64,000 bases of DNA from Antedon mediterranea (lineage: Eukaryota > Echinodermata > Crinoidea > Comatulida > Antedonidae): assembly GCF_964355755.1 (NCBI RefSeq), contig NC_092670.1:12397201-12461200 (forward strand). Reading direction: 5' to 3'. Position 1 is the first letter of the stretch. Every line of letters begins with the position of its first letter. The notes beneath the pieces are model-generated. The model did no database searches. It worked only from the letters and a program-made list of their open reading frames with translations, and was not told the DNA's origin. This document shows, in pieces, positions 48,669-60,299 of this stretch. The position numbers and the translations under genes are program-made.

Positions 48669-49590
48669 AGCTAGGTTATGTTGTTCACTCTGGCACGTTT
48701 TGTTATCCGCTTGTGAAGATGTTTTCATGTCAAAAAAATCAATTTAAAAATCTTTAATATTCTTCATAATACAGACCTAATTGACTATTACTGTATAATT
48801 ATTAACTCTCTAACATGCAATAACTAGTCTTTATAGTAACCACTGAGGTGTAGTCATTCATATCGCATTACTGCCGCTGCCATTGACCGGTGTGTGTTGA
48901 TTGTCACTATGTTCTGAGACATTTGTTAACATATTAAATTATATTCTCAAAAGATTATAGTATACTTTATGCTGTATATATTATTAGTCATATGTAATGT
49001 TTTGCTAGGTTTGCGGGGTTTGTGGGGATGGCCCCATTTGATTGGTGTTCTTTGGACACGTGGTTAGTATATCAAATGAACAATTTATACTGTCATTCAG
49101 ATGAAAAATAGAATCATACAGTATTAGTTCAAATATATATATATATATCAAAAATATATTAAAACCATTCGGTTTGATGGAGGCAAATAAATAATATATC
49201 ATTATACCTGATATTTATTATTACAGGTCTTCAAAAGAAGGTTAATAAACTACTCTATTTAAAATATTAGATAATTGTTGTAATAGAACTTTTGTTCATA
49301 AAAAATATAGCAAAGTAAAAATAATTTAAGTAGTAATAATAATAAGTGGTCTTACTGTTTTTTTATTATGTTATTGTTTGAAATATTACAATATTATTGG
49401 TAGCGTGGAGCAGATTAATTATTGACGCACGAAAACTTACAAAACTATATAACAACTACATTGTTATTGTTCTATTATTTTTTTTATTATTATTATTATT
49501 ATATAATCATTCTGTAAATAATTTTCCTCAGAAAATGTGTATACATTTATATACTATATACTATTACATTGATTGGTTTACACATTTATT
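48669..49590. other. Intergenic, duplicated 5' flank of gene B
   Basis: No gene. The stretch about 49005-49260 (GGTTTGCGGGG..., ATTGGTGTTCTTTGGACACG) matches the 5' flanks of gene C (about 56750-56980) and gene A (about 43050-43150), so the flanks were duplicated with the genes. TATTAT microsatellite at about 49481-49503. Confidence 0.6.
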
Positions 49591-49702
49591 TTCACTAATG
49601 GTTGGTATTGGAGGGAATATTCTACCTACCGTTAGATGAAAATAGCCAATAGTTTATAATTACAATACAACAGAGTTTGAAACTCATACGAGGCTAACTT
49701 TG
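49591..49702 (+). promoter_or_regulatory. Conserved 5' block of gene B with TATA-like box
   Basis: Same motifs as in genes A and C. The TATA-like word is TATAAT at 49655-49660, about 45 bases before the first ATG. Inferred from conservation. Confidence 0.4.
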
Positions 49703-52700
49703 ATGCAGACTTCCAAAAACGTCACAATGCACAGGCTAATTACTATATTGGTTGTCTTTTTTCTGCCGTTTTTCGTCAGTACAATTGGTACATTCTATAC
49801 TAATGTTCCTGGTCAGACTCTAGAAGGCTGGAGTTATGAATTAAAGGAAATCAGTCGTGTAAGTTGTTTGCAAGTCTGTTCGAAGAAAACTTATTGCTGG
49901 TCGGTTAACTATAATCCGAAAGATCGTGTTTGTCAAATCAGTAACCGTATCCTGCAGGATGCGTCAGATACTGTCAAGATAGTTCAATCGCCTGCATTTC
50001 TTTATATCGAAAAGGTAAGAGTGAAAACGTTCATTTTTTTCCTAGATCACGACAAATAAAAATTTGTAATTAGGTCTATAATGTATGTTACAAAAACACT
50101 GAGCATGAAAACCATATAATGTACAGTAAACTATATAATGAAAGTATTGGAAATAGAAAACGTGTTATATATCAAAATACGTAATTGAATATTGGTTTAA
50201 ACTTATTTAAGATGTTTTTCTGTTTTTAAAGCTCAGCTCAGCCAAACGTAAAAACATCTATTAGTAATCTGCTTGGTACAGGTATAAATTTCAGAAATAA
50301 GATATTTTTTTATTAAATGTACAAACATTACAAGTAATATGTGTAATGTAACAGAAATAATGAATTTAAAAAAATGATTTATCTTTAATTATTAAATACA
50401 GAATTTACATTAGTCTTTGGAGGTTGAAATATTGTCTTCACGATGAGTATCATCATCATTCAGGCGTATTGCATGACTTTATTAACTGTAGCATTTGATG
50501 GATTGTACTGTTAATTAATTTTTACAATTGAGCAATTGTGATAAACAAAATTTGCCGTTTCCGTTAAAGATATGTTGTCCCCCTTAACATTTTTTTTTCA
50601 AATGTTAGTGTTGAATATTATGCCATTTTGATGTTCCATAAATGTTTTTGGTGAACAATACATCTTTAAATGCATAAAACTAAATAAACCAAGAATAATT
50701 ATCATATTCTATACATTTTTGTGAAGAAATATTCTTGTAAAAACTGGTAAAACTAGAGAAAATAGTATTATATAACGGTTGAAATAAGGCCTACCAAAAA
50801 AACCTTTATTTCCTATTCTATAAACATAATAATTTTTATTTCTATTGATATTTAAAAGAATGTACACTTGTATTGTAAATCGATACTTTGTGTATGCTTT
50901 TTGAAAAACAACATGGTCAATTTTAATTTTTTTTAAATTAAAAATAGCAAGAAAAATAAAACGATACATGTAGGCCTATTAGCATTTTGTTGAGATAGTT
51001 CGCTTATTTTCTTTATGTCACTCTGACTTTTTTTGTATTTTAATACAGGTCTTAGACAGTGACTTCAAAAGACGTGAGTATTCCCAAATAACTCTTCCAA
51101 ATGTTTGCAACACAGTCATTTTTGTAATAGAAATATTGTTCAATACAAAAAGATGTCAGGCAATAATATATGTTTGTAGTTAAGTTTCCATTAAAGTAAA
51201 GTGCTTTTACTTGTTTAATATTATTATTCTAAATGTATTGTTAGCAACATATTTATTGGGCCTATCGATTTATCGCATCACGTCAATGCAATTAATATTC
51301 ACTATTTAACCTCTGGTCACTAACTTGGTTTTCATTCTAGGCCGTAACGCAAGTGAGTTGACCAATGGCAAGCGACAGTTCAAATAATCTATCACTTGTG
51401 ATTGGTAAAAACCCTCCCTTGCTTTTCGTCCTAATGGGAACCAATCTGTAAAGGTTTGCTTTAAAAAATGTTACATTTTACAAACACGTATCTATATATT
51501 TTATTGATCTTGTTGAGCTCATAATTCCTTGTTATATTTATTTAGTTTTCTTACATTTTACTCGTTACATATTTACATTCATTGATCATCATCATTTAGA
51601 TGATATTGCTTAGAACGGAATATAATATAACTGTTTTCTTAGGGAAAAAATATAATAAACTGCCAATTTTAAATGATCATTTTTTTTTACCGGATATGCC
51701 AAATGTCTTCTTTTAAAAAAAATATGATCACAAAGTGTCCCCGGTGCGTATATTTGAGGGGTGGGTTGGCGTTTATTCAAAATGATGTTCTATGGGAGAG
51801 GCGTTTATTAACCCCATTGGTCATCCGCATTTGACAAAGCCTTACTCTAATATATCTCTACACTAATTATTCACATTTTATACTAATATCAATTAGTTAC
51901 TATCTATTATGTTAATTAACTCGGGAATAATCTATCACTTGTGATTGGTAAAAACCCTCCCTTGCTTTTCGTCCTAATGGGAACCAATCTGTAAAGGTTT
52001 GCTTTAAAAAATGTAACATTTTACAAACACGTATCTATATATTTTATTGATCTTGTTGAGCTCATAATATATCTTTAAACTAATCATTCACATTTTATAC
52101 TAATATCAATTAGTTACTATCTATTATGTTAATTAACTCGGGCTATCAACGTTGGCAAGAAATCCGGCTTTATTCCCTGTATATCAGTTGACAATTGCAT
52201 ATTGTGTATTTTTCATTTTAACTATATCATAACGTACTTTTTTTCAGATGGCATAGTTTACTATTCGACTGAAGTAACATACGATGACGCTTCAGCTATA
52301 TGTGAAGATAAGCTAGGTTCACTGGCAACATACGAGCAACTCTATAACGCATTCGCCGATGGTGCACAGTGTGCTAAAGGATGGCTTATCAGCAGAGAGA
52401 TTGCCTTTACAGAAATCTCCTACGCGTGCACAATGAAACCACCGGTTGAAAGAAGCAATGTGTTTGTTTGTGGACAGTATCGTTTCGGGTTTTATTGTTT
52501 TAGAGAAAGAAACATAGTTTCGAGTACACCTACCGCCGATTACATTCCAAAATCTCAACGGATAATTAGAATAAGTGAGTCATTGACGACTAAGCTGTAT
52601 CCTGAAGAGGCAGATCAATGTTGTACAGATGATTATTCTGGTAGAATGTCTACATCATTCGAGGCCTACAATGCCACTTACTCAATGAATGTTGATTTTT

Positions 52701-53167
52701 GTGCTCAAGGTTGGTATGCTGGTGGTCTTGATGGAGATGTATGCAATACAGATAATCAACCATCGAAATACTGGGATCCTGAAACGTTATGGTTGATCTT
52801 TTTAACTGAACCATCTTTCAAACAGTTCAGCTTTTGTTATATTCCTTTACATGGAGATGGTCTCATTTCTCTCCCTGATCCATACCCGCCTCATCGTGTC
52901 ATAGTCGCGTCTGGGACGACGGGTGCATGGAGTTACACTTACGTGGAAGCTATAGCCAGGTGCGCGGTCTATGGCGGTACACTTGCAACGCGCGCTGAAG
53001 TTCAGAATGCATATAATATGGGTTTAGAGTGTATACGTGCAGGTTGGATTAAAGAAGGGTACACTGTGTATGTGTTACAAACACCAAGATCTTGGCAACC
53101 AAGTACCGGAATCATCAATCCGAATGACCCGCGTACTGAATCATCTGCTTATTGTTACATACCATAA
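49703..53167 (+). CDS. Secreted PAN + triple-Link protein, gene B
   Basis: Exons 49703-50014, 51049-51073 and 52248-53167 join into 418 residues. Two in-frame Met codons exist (49703 and 49727); the second begins MHRLITILVVFFLPFFVSTI, an ideal signal peptide, so translation may start at either. The PAN/Apple-like module follows (GQTLEGWSYELKEISR, four Cys in C-x3-C-x5-C-x11-C spacing), then VLDSDFKR from the micro-exon, then three Link-type modules. The whole Link exon encodes exactly the same residues as in gene A, while the PAN exons differ at several positions. It is predicted to be an extracellular carbohydrate- or matrix-binding protein, by homology of modules only. Intron 2 holds the MITE shared with gene A and a local duplication. 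Confidence 0.8.
51325..51444. mobile_element. 120-bp MITE, gene B copy
   Basis: Orthologous in position to 45297-45416; the left terminus has mutated to TTGGTTTTCATT, while the right remains AATGGGAACCAA. Confidence 0.55.
51383..52142. repeat. Local tandem duplication in gene B intron 2
   Basis: Positions 51383-51525 recur at 51926-52068 (143 bp each), and about 51850-51925 recurs at 52069-52142. Gene A has a single copy of each, so the duplication occurred after A and B separated. Confidence 0.8.
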
Positions 53168-53179
53168 AGCATATAATTC

Positions 53180-54232
53180 ATTTTATAGTATCATTTTGCT
53201 CTTCAAAATGTCAATATCCATGGCGGTACACTGCAGTCATAATTGTACCACTCAACATGACATTTTGGTTCACGGTGCAAGATGACCGCTAACAATATAC
53301 AAACAAACAGCCCTAGGCCTAGCCTGGCTCTCCTCTCCCTACAAACATTGCTGTATACAAAATGTGAAGCAACTTTTTTCTTTTCTTTTTTTCTATTTTT
53401 TTTCATTTCTTTGTTTCATATTTTAATTTTTTTTTTTCACATTTCTTACAACATTAAATTTCCCATTTTATCTTTTCTTTCCATTTTCGTTTTCTTTCTT
53501 TTATTATTATTATTTTTCTCTTTCCCTTTTTTAGCCTACTTTTTTCTCTTTGATTTTTTTTCTACCATTTTGTTGTGTCTGTTAAGTGTTGGCAACGAAT
53601 GGGTGATTGGCATCATTTTTCAATCTCCCTCTAACCTTCAGCACGCATTTATCTAAGACCGAGTTCAATTGCACAAGCCATTCGTTTTCTATTCTCGTAT
53701 CTCTTCAACTGATGATACAAAATGAACGAAAATATTATTCAAATAATATCGATGTTTTGCTATTTATATTCAATAGTATTCGCTTTAAAAAAATGTATTA
53801 ATAGATAATTGTGTAAAGACATGAATGTAAGTATAAAATATATATGTAACTATGTTAATAAGAAAAAAATGTTAATGGAAATATGTTACATAGATTGTAT
53901 GTATAAAAAGAGTAAAGCAGTACAGTACTAGTATAAATTACGTAGAAAAAGATAAAAACAAAAAAACAATGGAAAATGTGATATGTAACGAAATGAATAC
54001 AACTTTAAAAAAGCTTGTATAAGCAGATGATACAACAAACATTTTTAATAGAATATATGCATAGTGTACTGAAATGAAAATGAGGAACTTATGTATGGAA
54101 ATAAAAGATGCACATGTAGATTTAAACAAACCACACTGACTTCTTTATTCTGGTATGAAGTTATAGAATGTTTTATTCAATATGGTAATGTTAGAGGTTG
54201 ATAGTAATTTGTAAATAAACACTGTTTAATTT
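53180..54232. other. Intergenic, T-rich tract, no gene
   Basis: The 3' flank of gene B resembles that of gene A up to about 53365, then a pyrimidine-rich tract runs to about 53570, followed by AT-rich sequence. ORFs in this stretch read low-complexity sequence. Confidence 0.5.
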
Positions 54233-54235
54233 TCC

Positions 54236-54990
54236 TTCGCTCGCGTACCATCTAGGTCGTGTTCACAGATGGTTCTCGAATACACAGTAATTTCAGCGTA
54301 AAAAAACTGGCGATTTCAAATTTACGTACCGCAGGACTATAAATACATTGTCGTTTTCAGAAACAAATATATAGACACGATGATTAATGTAGTCAACTAA
54401 AATTAGCACACTGGGAATTTTTCCTACTTCCGAAGGCGAAACTTGTCTTAAAATGAGTCCAAAAAACTAAAACTGTGCCTGTTAGTCGATTAAAATAGTA
54501 AAGTACATGTAACGATACACCACTACGACGTTTATATTTTTTATAATTACTATAAATTAATACAATAAACAGTAACCACATTCACAGTAAGAAAATTTCG
54601 ATTCAAATGGCGACCAAAAATGGTTTGTACAGTATTTACAATATTGTCAAAGTATTGCAATGCTATATCTCAGTTTTAAGTTTATTCTCAAAGGGCCCAT
54701 AAATGTACATACTTGTGTATGTATTAATTTTTTTTATTTCATTTACATTATACTGTTTTATTTATTTGTACTGTATTTGGAAAGCAATAAATATTACTTA
54801 CTTACTAAACTGGGAGTCTGTGAGATTGGAATGTTCCATTCATCGCAAATCAATACATTTGTATAAACGTATATTAAATCTATCAAAATAGTATTTTTTA
54901 AGAAAATTGGCCTGTCTTCAACATTATGATACTGTACTCGAGCTGTTCAACCGGTTTTCAGCTATTAAAAACAATTATCTTAGGAGGAGA
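54236..54990 (-). mobile_element. Second copy of HLE-1, inverted
   Basis: The reverse complement follows 14335-15140: AATAGCTGAAAACCGGTTGA, TTTGCGATGAATGGAACATTCCAATC, and AGATGGTACGCGAGCGAAG near the 3' end. The terminal hairpin is cut short here (it passes into GGAAAATTAAAC), so the 3' end CTAG is not retained at this site. Confidence 0.6.
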
Positions 54991-55328
54991 TAGGAAAATG
55001 CGAAGCAACCTCGTATTATTGTGTGCAGGTATTTTTTAAGAGGACATCCATTAGACAGTGTATACTACGGTCGAAAAACACCCCTATTTGGGGCAAATCG
55101 TTCAACCTAAGTTCGTTTTAATTGTCAATAACTAATTATCTAACTCAATTTAATTAGTAAACAGGGTTACATCTGGTGGTTTAAATCAGTACCAAGATTC
55201 TAACCAACTGTATATACCATCGAGTAAACATTCTAGAAATAACGCGCGATTTAACGAATTTTGCCCTTACGTAAATTTATATATAGATAATGTTTATATA
55301 GCGCAAAATACAGAGCGCCTCTAAAGCG

Positions 55329-55499
55329 TGGTTTTCACTAGCGACGCAACACAATGACGTAACGCAACGCAAGGAAATTGACCAATCACAAGCGATGGCT
55401 TATTCGCTTGTGATTGCTAACTGTCTATAACTTCGCTTGTCATTGGTTAAAACGCTTGCGTTGCGTTTACGTCCTTGCGTTACGTTCTAGTGGGAACCA
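55329..55499. mobile_element. MITE with TGGTTCCCACTAG termini
   Basis: TGGTTTTCACTAGCGACGCAAC at left and GTTACGTTCTAGTGGGAACCA at right are imperfect inverted repeats. Inner arms share AACGCAACGCAAG and the CCAATCACAAGCGA / TCGCTTGTGATTG palindrome. Related in ends and content to the 120-bp MITEs in the gene A and B introns. Confidence 0.65.
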
Positions 55500-55502
55500 A
55501 GC

Positions 55503-55840
55503 TTAAGCAAAAATTGAAAAGGTGTTATTTGGGGAGTTGTTTAAATGTGGAAAGGGCGCATTTTCCACACAATTTTGTGGCCGTGTAGGTATAGGCCTGA
55601 TCAAAACCTCTGATGATGACAGTGTCCGTTTTGGCTTGTATGGAGAAATGATGTTGGATAGAAATGTTGCAGCCATGTTATGAAGTGATTTAAATGAGAT
55701 GAGTAGAATCTTGTACATTACTCTCTTCTCAACTGGCAACCAGAGTGTAGCTGTTCCTATATTGGTGACATATTGGGATGCGAAGAACAATACGAGCAGC
55801 AATGTTCTGAATACGCTGGACCTTAGCGCTTAACATTAAA
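55503..55840 (-). pseudogene. LINE reverse-transcriptase C-terminal remnant
   Basis: Minus-strand reading gives KVQRIQNIAARIVLRIP, a frameshift, then WLPVEKRVMYKILLISFKSL with HNMAATFLSNIISPYKPKRT and LSSSEVL. This is the C-terminal region of non-LTR reverse transcriptases (R.QN.AAR.V, WLPV..R..YKI, LH..AP.Y...L..PY.P.R.LRSS). The end is lost at the adjacent MITE. It encodes no working enzyme. Confidence 0.75.
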
Positions 55841-56740
55841 CCTTCTAATTATCGTATATCTAACATTCTTATCGTAAAAAAACCATATAATTCACGACTG
55901 TCTACTAACTCACTTCCCTTTCACAACAACAGATGATGATATTCTTCACATTTTTAATCCTTTTCAAGATAAAAAAAAACCTACACCGATGATCCTTCTT
56001 CAAATTATCTTCTCTCCGTTTAATATTAATCTAAATGATATCGATACGGATTTTACATTGCGGAGTGTAACAATACCCTTATCTTCCTATAAATATACTC
56101 TTTATTATACAATGCATTAAGTACTTCCCTACATTTATACTGTAATATTGCATGGTCCGGTTCACTGAACAAGTTCGGAAACTTATGCCCATGGACAAGC
56201 TTCGAAACCCCCAAAAAGAGTCATTCGAATCAGTTCAGTGGGCTGAACTCTCATTTTTATAACATGAATATCCTAAATATTTGTGTCATCAATAAATTAC
56301 AAACTGGTATCTTTAGGTTTCGATTATCACAAAACTCTCTTCCAACCCTGGAACCCATATCACTTTCCTCTTTACCAAACCATTCACTCCACAATCACTG
56401 CCTAGCGTCGTCGTGCCTGGCAACCATTGTAAATCGGTCAATCACTGTCTAGCGTCGTCGTGCTTGGCAACCATTGTTTAAATTGTACTCATACCTAGTT
56501 AAGCATATTGTGTTTGTGCACTTAGTGAATACTATGGCTAACAAACATAATAAAATGAAGCAAACGAAAAAGAAAAAGTTTATGCCATTGCTGAACAGGC
56601 ATATATTCTCCTTCCTACCCTTCTATTATCCTGATGATGTTTTACCCCAAAGTAAACAACTATAATTTTGTTTTAAACTGACATACCAAGTACTACACTA
56701 AATGATTTAATCACTTTATTGTTGGTTCAATGAGGTTTGC
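55841..56740. other. No gene seen
   Basis: A 36-bp phrase with CTAGCGTCGTCGTGC and TGGCAACCATTGT occurs twice (about 56401 and 56449). Otherwise unremarkable AT-rich sequence; small ORFs have no domain. Confidence 0.45.
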
Positions 56741-57169
56741 TGGTTTTTTTAGGTTTGCGGGGTTTTGCGAGGTTGGCCCAATTTGATTGGTGTTCTTTGG
56801 ACACGTGGTTAGTATATCAAATGAACAATTTATACTGTCATTCAGATGAAAAATAGCATTATACAGTATAGTTCAATAGATCAAAACCATTAGGTTTGAT
56901 GGAGACAAACAAATATATCATATACCTGGAATTTTTATTACAGGTCTTCAAAAGTAGCTTAATAAACTACTCTATTTAAAATTATAGCTAATTGTTGTAA
57001 TATAACTTTTGTTCATAACAATTATAGCATAGTAAAAATAACTGTTAAGTGGTCTTACTTTATGTTTTTTTTATTATGTTATTGTTCGCAATATTAACCA
57101 AATATTGGTAGCCTGGAGAAGATCCATTATTGACGAACTCGAAAACTTATAAAACTATAACAACTACAT

Positions 57170-57817
57170 TCTCCAAAAATGTCATCTGGTTTCAATGGAT
57201 ATTAAATAAATACAGATTAACTTTTAGTTAAACCAGTTGACAAGTACTTACTTGCTACGTTTCAGCTACTTTCAGTAGCCTTGTTCACGCAAATGACGTT
57301 GACATGATGTTCTGGCATTAAAAACAAGAATAATCGAACACAAAACAGACGTGGAAAAAAATACGGTAGGGACAAGAACCAGGAGCGCTCGCCATTCACA
57401 ATCTAAAATTATACACAAATCAGCTATCACAGATCACGCCACCATAGGAAATAACATACCGGATTTTGAAAATAAAAAAATATTAGACAAAGATCAACAC
57501 TACTTATCAAGAAAAATAAAAGAAGCCATTTGGATAAGAAAAACGAATATGAACATCAACAGAGACCAGGGAGGACATGAACTGAGCCACATCTACGATG
57601 ACTTAATAAAAAGGGACACCCGAGCATCCAAAGGGGGACACCAGCAGGAAGCTGAACATCAGACGAGAGGTGGCGCAATTCACCGAACTATGACGAATGA
57701 CAGAACATCATGTCAACGTCATTTGCGTGAACAAGGCTACTGAAAGTAGCTGAAACGTAGCAAGTAAGTACTTGTCAACTGGTTTAACTAAAAGTTAATC
57801 TGTATTTATTTAATTTT
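57170..57817 (+). mobile_element. Penelope-like retroelement fragment with inverted ends
   Basis: ATAACAACTACAT is duplicated at 57157-57169 and 57818-57830, and the insert is absent from the matching flank of gene B. Arms of about 120 bp (around 57195-57315 and 57700-57812) are inverted copies, containing AGTTGACAAGTACTTACTTG and AGTAGCCTTGTTCACGC. Between them is a 3' ORF of Penelope type. Terminal repeats that are inverted, and severe 5' truncation, are both known for Penelope-like elements. It stands in the 5' flank of gene C. Confidence 0.75.
57328..57743 (+). pseudogene. C-terminal part of a Penelope-like RT/GIY-YIG protein
   Basis: The open frame runs from upstream of the ATG at 57351 and reads RIIEHKTDVEK, RTRSARHSQS, KSAITDHATIGNNIPDFEN, KKILDKDQHYLSRKIKEAIW, IRKTNMNINRDQGGHELSHIYDDL. 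The KSAITDH, IKEAIxIRK and NRDxGxxLSHIYDxL motifs are characteristic of the end of the GIY-YIG endonuclease region in Penelope-like elements. The reverse transcriptase and the GIY-YIG catalytic start are missing, so this is a 5'-truncated copy. The stop is TGA at 57741-57743 within the right inverted arm. Confidence 0.75.
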
Positions 57818-57935
57818 ATAACAACTACATATTATTGTTCTATTATTATGTAATTATTCCGTAAAGAATCCTCACAAAATATGAATACATTTATATAAAT
57901 ATCACTATTAAATTGATTGGTTTACACGAGTTATT

Positions 57936-58049
57936 TTCACTAATGGTTGGTATTGGAGGGAATATTCTACCTGTCGTTAGATGAACAATAGCCTAATAGT
58001 TTATAAATGTAATACAAAATAGTTCGAAACTCATACGAGGCTAACTTTG
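57936..58049 (+). promoter_or_regulatory. Conserved 5' block of gene C with TATA-like box
   Basis: Same motifs as genes A and B. TATAAA at 58002-58007, about 45 bases before the first ATG. The Penelope-like insert lies just upstream of this block. Confidence 0.4.
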
Positions 58050-58679
58050 ATGCAGACTTCCCAAAACGTCACAATGCACAGGCTAATTACTATATTGGTT
58101 GTCTTTTTTCTGCCGTTTTTTGTCAGTACAATCGGTACATTCTATACTATTGTTTCTGGTCAGACTCTAGAAGGCTGGAGTTATGAATTAAAAGATATCA
58201 GTCGTGTAAGTTGTTTGCAAGTCTGTTCGAAGAAAACTTATTGCTGGTCGGTTAACTATAGCCCGAAAGATCGTGTTTGTCAAATCAGTAACCGTATACT
58301 GCAGGATGCGTCAGCTACTATCAAGATAGTTCAAACGCGTGCATTTCTTTACATCGAAAAAGTGAGTAAAAACGTTAAATTATCTTCTATAACTATAATA
58401 CCTTTTTTTTAAAGCTGATGTGCCATATCTGGTGATTTTGCATATTAATTTGTGATAGCTCAAAAATAAAGTGAAAAAACACACTCGAAAACGTATATAT
58501 ATATAGTTATCTCGTACAGAAATGGATTTCAGACTACTGTATATTTGGTAAAATGTACAAAAATAAAAAAAATGTCTAAAAGAAATTCTGCTATGAAAAC
58601 CAGATTTGTCTTCAATAGTTCAATTAAAGTTCTGTAAAAAACTTTTTATTACAGGTCTTAGACCCCGACTTCAAAAGAC
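58050..58679 (+). CDS. PAN-Link family gene C, 5' exons only
   Basis: Exon 58050-58361 encodes the signal peptide (second Met MHRLITILVVFFLPFFVST) and an intact PAN/Apple-like module (GQTLEGWSYELKDISR, SCLQVCSKKTYCWSVNYSPK, DRVC). The micro-exon 58655-58679 encodes VLDPDFKR and both have good splice sites (AAA|gtgagt; ttacag|GTC; AGAC|gtgagt). The following intron resembles intron 2 of gene A to about 59095, then similarity stops. No Link exon is visible before the satellite at 59.57 kb or up to the window end. The gene is therefore either truncated or has a Link exon beyond 64 kb. Confidence 0.7.
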
Positions 58680-59129
58680 GTGAGTATTCAATAATAACTC
58701 TTCAAAATAATTGTTGGGTTAACACAGTTAACAACGCAGTTGGGTAATTTTTGTTATTATTGTTGATAAATAAAGGCAATATAAATTGTATAGTTTCCAT
58801 TAATTAAAGTGCTCTTACTTTTTTTTATTACTCGATATGTATTATTAACACAATTTTTTTAGTCCTATCGATTTTTCACCATTACCAATTTGTTGTTTTT
58901 GTTCTCAATGCAACCAATATATCATTCGATACTTAACGTCTAGTTACTTAAATTTGTGCTTTCAAGTTCATGTTACAATCACAATAACACATTTAATTGA
59001 TCTTGTTGATCTCATCATTCATTGTTTAATTGTATTTATTTTGTTTACTTTAATAATGATAACTATAATAATAACTTTTTTTAGACGTACTTATTATTTT
59101 GCTTTTAGTCTAAAAACGAATCTTCTCAC

Positions 59130-59360
59130 AGCCTGTTTTCCACTTTATAGACGATTTTTTGCGCGAATCATCGAAACTAAAGCCTGTTTTCCTGTCGACG
59201 TTAGTCGACGCTATCATCGTTAATCGTTAAAAGTTCAACGACGATCGTTTGAAAACGATCAAGTTGAAATGTTAACGATAGCGCGAACATTTGATTTCTA
59301 GCGTTGAACGTTAGAGTTGAAACTCCGGTCTTCTTTCTCGACGTCGTCGTAACGCGCAAA
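59130..59360. repeat. CG-rich possible MITE
   Basis: The word GCCTGTTTTCC occurs twice, followed by many GTTAACGAT / ATCGTTAA, GTCGAC and CGATCG palindromes, unlike the AT-rich flanks. No clear termini. Confidence 0.3.
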
Positions 59361-59566
59361 AATAAATAGAGGACTCTCCTGCCTCTAGCAGTAGGCTCAC
59401 AGTGTAGGACACGTGGGGCCTAGGCATACTAATATCTCTATACTGATGGTTCTTCGTTTTCAGTAGGCCTATCCTAGTCCAAATAGCATTTTGGACTAGG
59501 CTGAAGACTTTGACCTACCTAATATCCCTGCGCCTACTTTCCAGAACATCATTTTATAGTAACTTT

Positions 59567-60299
59567 CCCAGCGGGCATACCGACGTTGGATCAACGTTGA
59601 AATTAGGTCGCAACGTCTGACAACCCGACATCAACGTCGGACCAACGTCGATCTACCCCCGTTGATACAACGTGATTAGTTCAACGTTGATATAACGTTG
59701 AATTCCGGTTGAAGCCTGACAATTCATGGTCGATATACCTTCGTCGGTACAACATCAGTATTCGACGTTGTATCAACGTTGAAATCCAGTTGATGTCTGA
59801 CAATTCAAGGTCGATCTACCTTCGTCGATACAACGTCAATCTTTTACGTCGATACAACGTTATAGCCTAATTGGGTTGAAACCTGACCATTTAAAGTCAA
59901 TCTACCATCGTCGATACAACGTCAATACTACAACGTTGATACAACGTTGAAATAAGGTTGATATCTGAAAATTTAAAGTCGATCTACCATCGTCGATACA
60001 ACGTCACTATTTAACGTTAATACAACGTTGAAATATGGTTGAAGTCTGACAATTTAGGTCGATCTACCTTTGTTGATTCAACGTCACTATATGACGTAGT
60101 ATCAACGTTGAAATCAGGTTGAAGCCTGACTATTCATGGTCGATATACCTTCGTCGGTACAACGTCAGTATTCAACGTTGTATCAACGTTGAAATTAAGT
60201 TGATCTCTGACAATTCAAGGTCGATCTACCTTCGTCGATACAACGTCACTCTTTAACGTCGATACAACGTTATAATCGTGTTGAAATCCGACCATTTAA
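59567..60299. repeat. 81-bp AACGTTG satellite, left part
   Basis: The array starts at CCCAGCGGGCATACCGACGTTGG and repeats GATACAACGTTGAAAT...GGTCGATCTACC.TCGTCGATACAACGTCACTA with 80-82 bp spacing (for example 59941, 60022, 60102). It is interrupted by the TTAA-flanked element at 60300. Confidence 0.9.

Noticed and set aside
57700-57812. Hammerhead ribozyme in the Penelope-like arm
   Set aside because: CTGAAAGTAGCTGAAACG looks partly similar to the core, but the CTGANGA box with proper stems is not present by eye.
59095-59223. Third exon for gene C after TTTTTTTAG at about 59085
   Set aside because: The acceptor-like site is followed by sequence with no Link similarity.
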